NCBI RefSeq assembly: GCF_001854865.1
Contig: NZ_MDDW01000029.1
Location: 102,644-110,535, forward strand
DNA: 7,892 nucleotides
Direction: 5' to 3'
Origin: Rhizobium sp. LCM 4573
GTDB taxonomy: Bacteria > Pseudomonadota > Alphaproteobacteria > Rhizobiales > Rhizobiaceae
Part shown: positions 1 through 4,800 of the stretch, in pieces
Numbering within the stretch: position 1 is the stretch's first letter
How the letters are laid out: the number at the start of each line of letters is the position of its first letter
Program-made: the position numbers and the translations under genes
The notes under the pieces: model-generated
What the model saw: only the letters and a program-made list of their open reading frames with translations
Database searches by the model: none
What the model was told of the DNA's origin: nothing

Positions 1-1
1 C

Positions 2-490
2 CTGCCGGGGCAGAATTCCTCCGGGGGCACGCTCTGGGTCACTCGAGCCCGACCGAAAATCGACCGCATCGCCTGCCCATGGCTGATCCGCCGTTTCGTG
101 GACCCGCAAGCCGCCTTTCTTTTCGTCTCGGCTGCCGAGGTCGAGGCGGTTGCCGAGCGTTTCGGCGCGACGCCCTTCGATATCGAGGGCGTATCCTGGA
201 GCCATCGCGGCGAACTCTGCAGCTTCGACGTGATGGTGGAGGAATTCGGTCTTGCCTTCCCGGCATTGCAGAGAATGGCGCGGATCGTGCGGGGTGCCGA
301 TACCGATCGGCTGGACCTGGAGCCGCAGGCGGCGGGATTGCTCGCAGTCTCGCTCGGGCTGTCGCGCATGTATTCCGACGATCTGGAGCAACTGGAACAG
401 GGCATGCTCGTTTACGACGCGCTCTATCGCTGGGCACGGGATGCGGCCGATGAAAAACACGACTGGGTATCCCATGGCGGGCGGAAGTGA
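2..490 (+). CDS. chrB: Chromate resistance protein ChrB, C-terminal part (5' end outside window)
   Basis: The frame is open from base 2 to a TGA at 488-490 and gives 162 residues. It has the ChrB C-terminal domain signature: TLWVTRARPKIDRIACPWLI at residues 10-29 of the visible part, then RRFVDPQAAFLFV and an FDIEGVSWSH segment. An acidic, helical tail ends in a Tyr- and Arg-rich stretch. In this family ChrB usually stands directly before chrA and has been linked to chromate-dependent control of chrA and to full chromate resistance. Full ChrB proteins have about 300 residues with a separate N-terminal domain; shorter forms consist of this domain alone, and the window cannot tell which this is. 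A GTG at 98 could be read as a start, but it lies inside the conserved motif (the V of RRFV), so the gene clearly begins further upstream. The chrA start follows 7 bases after the stop, which suggests one transcript. The family call is firm; a regulatory role is inferred. Confidence 0.88.
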   Translation: MPGQNSSGGTLWVTRARPKIDRIACPWLIRRFVDPQAAFLFVSAAEVEAVAERFGATPFDIEGVSWSHRGELCSFDVMVEEFGLAFPALQRMARIVRGADTDRLDLEPQAAGLLAVSLGLSRMYSDDLEQLEQGMLVYDALYRWARDAADEKHDWVSHGGRK

Positions 491-497
491 GGCGGCT

Positions 498-1850
498 ATG
501 CACGGAACGATAAAGGAAGAAATCGCCGGGCGCCCCACGTTCGGCGAGCTCGTCTCCGTCTTCGGGCGCATCGGTCTCCTGAGTTTCGGCGGGCCGGCGG
601 CGCAGATCGGCATGCTGCACAAGGCGGTGGTGGAGGAGAAACGCTGGCTTTCGGAGGAGCGCTTCCTGCATGCGCTGAACTATTGCATGCTGCTGCCGGG
701 CCCGGAGGCACAGCAGCTTGCGACCTATGCGGGCTGGCTGATGTATGGGGTGCGCGGCGGGATCGTCGCGGGCCTTCTCTTCGTGCTGCCGGGGCTTGCC
801 GTCATCATGGCGCTCTCGGCGGCCTATGCGCTCTTCCAGGAAACCACCTGGCTGACCGGCCTCTTCTTCGGGTTGAAGGCTGCGGTGCTGGCGATCGTCG
901 TGGAAGCGGTGATCCGCCTGGGTCGCAAGACGCTGAGGAACCGCTTTCTCGTCGTGATCGCCGCGCTGGCCTTCGTTGCGCTGTTCGTGTTCGGCCTGCC
1001 GTTTCCGCTGGTGGTGTTGGCCGCCGGCCTGGCGGGCTTTCTGGCCTCCCGGATCGATCCGGCTAGGCTTGCGGCTGAGCCGGCAACCGATATCATGGAG
1101 GTCAGGCGGCCGCCATTGCTTGGGTCGCTCCTGACGCTCGCCTTCTGGGTTTTTCTCTGGCAACTGCCGCTGCTCGTCCTTTGGCTCTTTGCCGGTACCG
1201 AGAGCCTGGCGGCCATGTTCTCCTTCTTTTCCCGGATGGCGCTGGTCACCTTCGGCGGGGCCTATGCGGTGCTTGCCTATGTGGCTCAGGTGGCGGTGGA
1301 AGGTTACGGCTGGCTGATGCCGGGTGAGATGGTCGATGGGTTGGCGCTCGCCGAAACAACGCCCGGCCCACTGGTGCTGGTGCTCTCCTTCGTGGGTTTC
1401 ATGGTCGGCTTCCGGTTCTCTCCGGGGCTCGATGCCGTCTTCGCGGGCGTCGTTGGTGCCGCGCTCGCCGCCTGGGCGACCTTCGTGCCGAGCTTCATCT
1501 GGATCTTCGCCGGTGCGCCCTACATCGAACGCCTGAGGGGCAATGCGGCCCTTTCGGCGGCGCTGGCGGCGATCACCGCTGCGGTTGTCGGCGTCATTCT
1601 CAACCTGGCGCTCTGGTTCGGCCTGCACGTACTGTTTGCCGAAGTGGCCCGCATTCCGCTCTGGCCGTCCACGGAACCCGGCGGAGAGCCGGTCGCCGGT
1701 CTATGGTGGCCGGTCTGGCAATCGCTCGATCCTGCGGCGCTGGCGCTGTTCCTCGTCTCCGCTTTTCTGTTGTTCCGCCTGAAGCTCGGCATGGTGGCGG
1801 TGCTGACGGTCTGCGCTGCGGCCGGCCTGGTGCTGAGGCTGTTGCTCTAG
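498..1850 (+). CDS. chrA: Chromate efflux transporter ChrA (two-domain CHR family)
   Basis: A 450-residue, very hydrophobic inner-membrane protein of the CHR family, which exports chromate from the cytoplasm using the proton motive force. Two homologous halves are visible. The first has FGGPAAQIGML at residues 30-40 and a PGPEAQQLA segment from residue 67. The second has FGGAYAVLAYV from residue 252 and a TTPGPLVLVL segment at residues 287-296. The FGG and PGP motifs recur in the same order, as expected for the duplicated long-chain type, and the length is normal. I chose the ATG at 498 because a purine-rich GGAAGTGAGG stands just before it and the protein then begins MHGTIKEE. In-frame ATGs at 474 and 252 would lie inside chrB. 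The gene follows chrB by 7 bases and is probably co-transcribed and perhaps translationally coupled, so its regulatory site should be upstream of the window. Substrate is inferred from the family; some CHR proteins are poorly characterised. Confidence 0.93.
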   Translation: MHGTIKEEIAGRPTFGELVSVFGRIGLLSFGGPAAQIGMLHKAVVEEKRWLSEERFLHALNYCMLLPGPEAQQLATYAGWLMYGVRGGIVAGLLFVLPGLAVIMALSAAYALFQETTWLTGLFFGLKAAVLAIVVEAVIRLGRKTLRNRFLVVIAALAFVALFVFGLPFPLVVLAAGLAGFLASRIDPARLAAEPATDIMEVRRPPLLGSLLTLAFWVFLWQLPLLVLWLFAGTESLAAMFSFFSRMALVTFGGAYAVLAYVAQVAVEGYGWLMPGEMVDGLALAETTPGPLVLVLSFVGFMVGFRFSPGLDAVFAGVVGAALAAWATFVPSFIWIFAGAPYIERLRGNAALSAALAAITAAVVGVILNLALWFGLHVLFAEVARIPLWPSTEPGGEPVAGLWWPVWQSLDPAALALFLVSAFLLFRLKLGMVAVLTVCAAAGLVLRLLL

Positions 1851-1941
1851 ATCGGAATTTCCTGTCGCCTCCGAAATTTCCTTGCCATCTCGGAAAAGCT
1901 TTGCGATGTCAGCGCCAGTCGAATTCAAGGAATGAGCGCGC
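1851..1941. other. chrA to HAD-gene spacer with a near-duplicated AATTTCCT motif
   Basis: This 91-base spacer contains AATTTCCT twice (1856-1863 and 1875-1882), in the contexts CGGAATTTCCT and CGAAATTTCCT, with starts 19 bases apart. TCCGA (1870-1874) and TCGGA (1890-1894) form a short inverted repeat. There is no strong hairpin followed by a T-run, so I see no clear terminator for chrBA. AAGGA at 1927-1931 is the ribosome binding site of the next gene. A TTGCCA at 1882-1887 resembles a -35 box, but no convincing -10 follows. The motif may be a regulatory site or chance. Confidence 0.3.
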
Positions 1942-2793
1942 ATGGCCAGACGGATCGGCAATCTCAGCGAGGTCGCAAAAGACTACGACGTGGTCCTTTC
2001 GGATGTCTGGGGCGTGCTGCATAACGGCGTCGATCCGTTCATGCACTCCGCCGAGGCGCTCGAAAAGGCAAGGGCGGGCGGCGCGACCGTCGTTCTCATC
2101 ACCAATTCACCGCGGCTTGCTCATCAGGTTACAGCTCAGCTTCATCATATCGGGGTTCCCGATACCGCCTATGACCGCGTCGTCACCTCCGGCGACGTTA
2201 CGCGCCGGTTGATCGCGGAGGGGCCGAAAAAAGTGTTCCTGCTTGGCCCGGAGCGCGACTCCGCACTCATCGAGGATCTCGGAGTCGAGCGGGTATCCGA
2301 TCCGAAGGAGGCCAATTCGCTCGTCTGCAGCGGTTTCTTCGACGACGAGACGGAGACCCCGGAAGATTATACCGGCATGCTGCAGGATTTCCTGGCGCGC
2401 GATGTAACGATGATCTGCGCGAACCCCGATCTGGTCGTGGAGCGCGGCCATCGCATCATCCCCTGCGCCGGCGCCATGGCGGCCTATTACGAGCAGCTGG
2501 GCGGCAAGAGCCGTATCGCCGGCAAGCCGCACCGGCCGATCTATGAGGCGAGCTTTGCCGCCGCCCGCGAAGTGCGCGGCGAATTCTCGCTCGACAAGGT
2601 GCTGGCGATCGGCGACGGAATGCCGACCGATGTTCGCGGCGCGCTCGCCGCCGGCCTGGACCTCCTTTACATCAGCGGCGGTATCCACGCGGCCGAATAT
2701 ACGGTGAAGGGAGAGCCGGACGAGGCGATCCTGAATGCTTGGCTGAAGCGCGAAGGCGCGACGCCGAAATGGTGGATGCCGCGGCTCGCCTGA
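1942..2793 (+). CDS. HAD superfamily class IIA hydrolase (TIGR01459-like)
   Basis: A 283-residue cytoplasmic protein of the HAD class IIA group (relatives of NagD and pyridoxal phosphatase), close in wording to the alphaproteobacterial TIGR01459 family. Motif I is LSDVWGVLHNG with the nucleophile Asp21. The +2 position, usually Asp, is Trp23. Motif II is LITNSPR (Thr54-Asn55-Ser56). The motif III lysine lies in GKPHRP (Lys195), and motif IV is GDGMPTD (Asp225 and Asp230). The cap region lies between motifs II and III, as in class IIA. The substrate is unknown. The DxWG form of motif I is, as I recall, usual in this family, so it is not damage, but it makes simple phosphatase annotation uncertain. 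The ATG at 1942 has AAGGA 10 bases upstream. ribF starts 16 bases after the stop, so the two genes probably form an operon and a role near flavin or phosphate-ester metabolism is possible. That role is inference only. Confidence 0.88.
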   Translation: MARRIGNLSEVAKDYDVVLSDVWGVLHNGVDPFMHSAEALEKARAGGATVVLITNSPRLAHQVTAQLHHIGVPDTAYDRVVTSGDVTRRLIAEGPKKVFLLGPERDSALIEDLGVERVSDPKEANSLVCSGFFDDETETPEDYTGMLQDFLARDVTMICANPDLVVERGHRIIPCAGAMAAYYEQLGGKSRIAGKPHRPIYEASFAAAREVRGEFSLDKVLAIGDGMPTDVRGALAAGLDLLYISGGIHAAEYTVKGEPDEAILNAWLKREGATPKWWMPRLA

Positions 2794-2809
2794 GGACGGA
2801 ATTCTCCCG

Positions 2810-3790
2810 ATGACCGTATTCCACCGCAACGAAAAGAAGGAACCGCTGCCCGAAGCCCTGAAGGGCGGAGTGGTGGCGATCGGCAATTTCGACGGCGTGC
2901 ATCGTGGCCATCGCAGCGTGCTTGAGCGCGCCCTGGCGCTTGCCGAGGAGCGCGGTGTCCCTGCCTTGGTGCTGACGTTCGAGCCGCATCCGCGCACCGT
3001 CTTCCGGCCCGATACGCCGGTCTTCCGGCTGACCCCGGCACCGATGAAGGCGCGGCTTTTGGAGGCCATGGGGTTCCGTTCGGTGATCGAATATCCCTTC
3101 GATCGCGAATTCTCGACCCGTTCCGCCGAGGAGTTCGTCGAGACGATTTTGGTGGATTGGCTCGGTGCAAGCGGCGTGGTGACCGGCTTTGACTTCCATT
3201 TCGGCAAGGACAGGAAAGGTGGGCCGGCCTTCCTGATGGCGGCCGGCAGGCGGCGCGGGTTCGCCGTGACGCTGGTGGATGCCTTCCGTGACGAGAATGC
3301 CGAGGTGATCTCCTCGAGCCGCATCCGGGCTCTGATTTGCGAAGGCGATGTTGCCGGCGCCGCCGGGCTGCTCGGTTATCGCTATACGGTGGAGGCGGAG
3401 GTGATCGGCGGCGAGAAGCTCGGCCGTCAGCTTGGTTTCCCGACCGCCAACATGCGGCTTCCTCCCGAGACCGAACTGAAGGCGGGCATCTATGCCGTGC
3501 GCTTCCGCAGGCCGGACGGCTCACTCCATGACGGCGTGGCAAGCTATGGTCGACGCCCGACGGTGACGGAAAACGGCGCCCCGCTGCTGGAAACCTTTCT
3601 CTTCGATTTCTCGGGCGATCTCTATGGAGAGGTCTGTTCCGTCTCCTTTTTCGGCCATCTGCGCGATGAGCTGAAGTTCGACGGGCTCGATGCCCTCGTG
3701 GAACAGATCAGGCGCGATGAGGAAGAGGCGCGGGCGCTTCTTTCCGGCGTCAGGCCGCTCGGGGACTTGGACGCCAAGATCGCGTTTTAG
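2810..3790 (+). CDS. ribF: Bifunctional riboflavin kinase/FAD synthetase RibF
   Basis: A 326-residue cytoplasmic enzyme that phosphorylates riboflavin to FMN and then adenylylates FMN to FAD. The N-terminal nucleotidyltransferase module begins with GNFDGVHRGH (residues 25-34), followed by LTFEPHPR, GFDFHFGKD and ISSSRIR (167-173). The C-terminal riboflavin kinase module has GRQLGFPTAN (205-214), with Thr212 and Asn214 expected to help bind Mg-ATP. GIYAVR and SYGRRPTV follow, then LETFLFDF, whose Glu261 fits the catalytic base, and the closing helix FFGHLRDELKF. Length and domain order are normal. The ATG at 2810 is preceded by GAGGACGGA, which overlaps the stop region of the upstream HAD gene, consistent with an operon. 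The TAG stop (3788-3790) overlaps the stop codon of the opposing toxin gene. In many Proteobacteria ribF lies directly before ileS; here a toxin-antitoxin module separates them. Confidence 0.97.
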   Translation: MTVFHRNEKKEPLPEALKGGVVAIGNFDGVHRGHRSVLERALALAEERGVPALVLTFEPHPRTVFRPDTPVFRLTPAPMKARLLEAMGFRSVIEYPFDREFSTRSAEEFVETILVDWLGASGVVTGFDFHFGKDRKGGPAFLMAAGRRRGFAVTLVDAFRDENAEVISSSRIRALICEGDVAGAAGLLGYRYTVEAEVIGGEKLGRQLGFPTANMRLPPETELKAGIYAVRFRRPDGSLHDGVASYGRRPTVTENGAPLLETFLFDFSGDLYGEVCSVSFFGHLRDELKFDGLDALVEQIRRDEEEARALLSGVRPLGDLDAKIAF

Positions 3791-3814
3791 CGCCAGCTGA
3801 GCGGAAAACGTTTT
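3783..3814 (+). terminator. Candidate intrinsic terminator at the end of ribF
   Basis: CGTTTT (3783-3788) can pair with AAAACG (3805-3810). Inside it CGC (3791-3793) can pair with GCG (3801-3803) around a 7-base loop. Four T residues (3811-3814) follow directly in the ribF direction. The element begins inside the last codons of ribF and lies mostly within the 3' end of the opposing toxin gene, so it could stop ribF transcripts from running antisense through the toxin. The outer stem is AT-rich with a small internal bulge, so strength is uncertain. In the opposite direction no T-run follows. Confidence 0.4.
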
Positions 3815-4245
3815 GGATCGTCTTTCCAGGGATCGAAGACGGCGGCACCTGAGAGACGCGTATCTTTCACGTTGCGGGTGACGAGATAGAGATTGTGCTC
3901 CATCGCTGTTGCCGCGAGTATCGTATCGATGACGGGCGGTGCGTGGCCGGTTGCCTGCTTCACTCTTCCGGAAATCGAGCCCCAGCTTCGAACGACCGGA
4001 TCGCTGATCGAGAGGGTACGGCCGGAAAATCGGTCCTGCAGCGCATCGCGTGCTGCTGCGTAACGGTATCGATTTTCGTCTTCCGGTGGTAGGTTTTCAA
4101 TCCCCTTGTCGTATTCAGCCAAGGTCAGAATGCTGATGAAGAAGTGCCTCTCGTCCTGTTCTGCCGCCCAATGTTTAACCGAAGGCGCGCCAGCCGGATT
4201 GATCAAGGCGGCAATGACATTGGTGTCCAGAAGCCAGCCGATCAC
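3787..4245 (-). CDS. PIN-domain ribonuclease toxin, VapC/FitB-like, type II toxin-antitoxin system
   Basis: A 152-residue PIN-domain protein, expected to be a Mg-dependent endoribonuclease that cuts tRNA or other RNA and arrests growth when not bound by its antitoxin. The acidic active site is complete. LLDTNVIAAL carries Asp7, ILTLAEYDKGI carries Glu44, PPVIDTILAATA carries Asp107, and LVTRNVKD carries Asn125 and Asp128. The LLDTNV start and TRN..D close are typical of VapC/FitB-type toxins, and the length is at the upper end of the usual 130-150. The start is GTG (4243-4245), overlapping the antitoxin's TGA as GTGA. No strong ribosome binding site precedes it, so translation is probably coupled to the antitoxin. 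The TAA stop (3787-3789) overlaps the ribF TAG on the other strand. GC content is lower than in flanking genes. The RNA target cannot be read from the sequence. Confidence 0.93.
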   Translation of the reverse strand: MIGWLLDTNVIAALINPAGAPSVKHWAAEQDERHFFISILTLAEYDKGIENLPPEDENRYRYAAARDALQDRFSGRTLSISDPVVRSWGSISGRVKQATGHAPPVIDTILAATAMEHNLYLVTRNVKDTRLSGAAVFDPWKDDPKRFPLSWR

Positions 4246-4514
4246 AGCTCGGTGTCCCGCCCGCGGTCAACCTCTCGTTCAAGCACCAGTTTTTCGAGAC
4301 CGAGGCTTTCCATGAACTCGACAAACGGCTTTTTCGGCTCCGTTTTGGTGAGCCGTTCAAGCTCCTCGACACTGATCACGACCACGCTCTCTCGGCCGCG
4401 TACCGTCACGTGCTGAGGTCCCTGGCTATGCGCCCGCCGCACCACTTCGCTGAAGCGAGCCTTGGCATCCTCCAGCTTCCAGCTATTTTCACCGGTGGTC
4501 GGTTTGCCAAGCAT
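4242..4514 (-). CDS. Phd/YefM-family antitoxin, partner of the PIN toxin
   Basis: A 90-residue antitoxin if it starts at the ATG at 4512-4514. SWKLEDAKARFSEVVRRA matches the N-terminal region of Phd/YefM antitoxins, which dimerises and binds DNA. QHVTVRGRESVVVISVEELERL follows as the usual beta-strand and helix region. The charged C-terminal tail (FVEFMESLGLEKLVLEREVDRG) should be the part that wraps and blocks the toxin. A longer reading from TTG at 4526 gives 94 residues. I prefer the ATG because GGAG (bases 4521-4524, read on the - strand) stands exactly 6 bases before it and would be inside the longer version. The antitoxin comes first and overlaps the toxin by 4 bases, the normal order for autoregulated modules. 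Phd-type antitoxins usually repress their own promoter with the toxin as co-repressor; an inverted repeat over the -10 box fits this. Confidence 0.92.
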   Translation of the reverse strand: MLGKPTTGENSWKLEDAKARFSEVVRRAHSQGPQHVTVRGRESVVVISVEELERLTKTEPKKPFVEFMESLGLEKLVLEREVDRGRDTEL

Positions 4515-4520
4515 GGGGAT

Positions 4521-4524
4521 CTCC
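4521..4524 (-). promoter_or_regulatory. Ribosome binding site of the antitoxin
   Basis: Read on the - strand the sequence is TTGGAGATCCCCATG. GGAG lies 6 bases before the ATG at 4514. This decides the start codon, because the alternative TTG at 4526 overlaps this site and has no purine-rich stretch before it. Confidence 0.65.
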
Positions 4525-4544
4525 AACTGGTCAGATAGTCAGTT
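4525..4544. promoter_or_regulatory. Candidate antitoxin operator (inverted repeat over -10 and start of transcription)
   Basis: AACTG (4525-4529) and CAGTT (4540-4544) form a perfect 5-base inverted repeat with a 10-base spacer, so the arm centres are about one and a half helical turns apart. Inside it GTCAG occurs twice in direct orientation (4530-4534 and 4538-4542). The repeat overlaps the predicted -10 box and the expected transcription start, where a Phd-type repressor would be expected to bind. Its location supports the call; the arms are short. Confidence 0.45.
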
Positions 4545-4570
4545 ATAGCTGCACCAGGGCTAAATGTCCA
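4542..4570 (-). promoter_or_regulatory. Sigma70-type promoter of the toxin-antitoxin operon
   Basis: On the - strand, TGGACA (from 4570 to 4565) matches the TTGACA -35 consensus at 5 of 6 bases. TATAAC (from 4547 to 4542) matches the TATAAT -10 consensus at 5 of 6. The spacer is exactly 17 bases. Transcription would start near 4535, leaving a leader of about 20 bases that carries the GGAG ribosome binding site before the antitoxin ATG at 4514. This is the best promoter in the window. Confidence 0.65.
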
Positions 4571-4800
4571 TGATCGCCATTTCGATCTTCCCCCTTCCTT
4601 TCCGGCGTAAAAACCCGTAAAGACGCGCCTCATGAGATTATTCCGGCTGGCCCAGATCATACGAATTATCGGCCCGGCCTTCTCAGCGGCTTGAGAGCGA
4701 GCGGCGGGAAGGTCCGGGTTCTCGGCGTTTGTGAAACGCCTTCCGCCACCGAACTTCCATCAGGTATGCGCCCGTCGCGGCGCCAGAGAAGATTGCCCTC
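4571..4800. other. Spacer between the antitoxin promoter and ileS
   Basis: These 230 bases upstream of ileS should hold its promoter, but I see no confident match. TTGAGA at 4691-4696 resembles a -35 box without a matching -10, and AATTAT at 4664-4669 resembles a -10 with a poor -35. CGTAAA occurs twice, exactly 10 bases apart (4606-4611 and 4616-4621). A 7-base perfect hairpin lies at 4734-4750. No tRNA-like fold and no T-box features were seen. I see no gene here. Confidence 0.4.
4734..4750 (+). promoter_or_regulatory. Perfect 7-base inverted repeat upstream of ileS
   Basis: GGCGTTT (4734-4740) and AAACGCC (4744-4750) are perfect inverted copies separated by GTG, 50 bases before the ileS start. 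Only two T residues follow, so it does not look like a standard terminator. It could be a hairpin in the ileS leader or a protein-binding site. The pairing is certain; the function is unknown. Confidence 0.35.

Noticed and set aside
252..497. Upstream extension of chrA to an ATG at 252 or 474
   Set aside because: The extension overlaps the real chrB frame and its residues do not resemble ChrA N-termini; the ATG at 498 has a ribosome binding site.
39..1628. Long open frame on the - strand opposite chrB and chrA (529 codons)
   Set aside because: It is rich in Arg, Gln, His and Glu with no recognisable motif and lies fully antisense to two clear genes. GC-rich third positions produce such frames.
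1882..1910. Promoter with TTGCCA as -35 before the HAD gene
   Set aside because: At 17-18 bases spacing the -10 position reads GATGTC or ATGTCA, too far from consensus to claim.
2107..3324. 405-codon - strand frame opposite the HAD gene and ribF
   Set aside because: Low-complexity composition, antisense to two well-identified genes, no motif.
3805..3814. AAAACGTTTT palindrome as an operator
   Set aside because: It lies within the toxin coding region and is better explained as part of the hairpin and T-run; too short on its own.
4571..4800. T-box riboswitch or leader peptide controlling ileS
   Set aside because: No T-box consensus or long stem series, and no short frame rich in Ile codons followed by a terminator; only the small hairpin at 4734-4750 is present.
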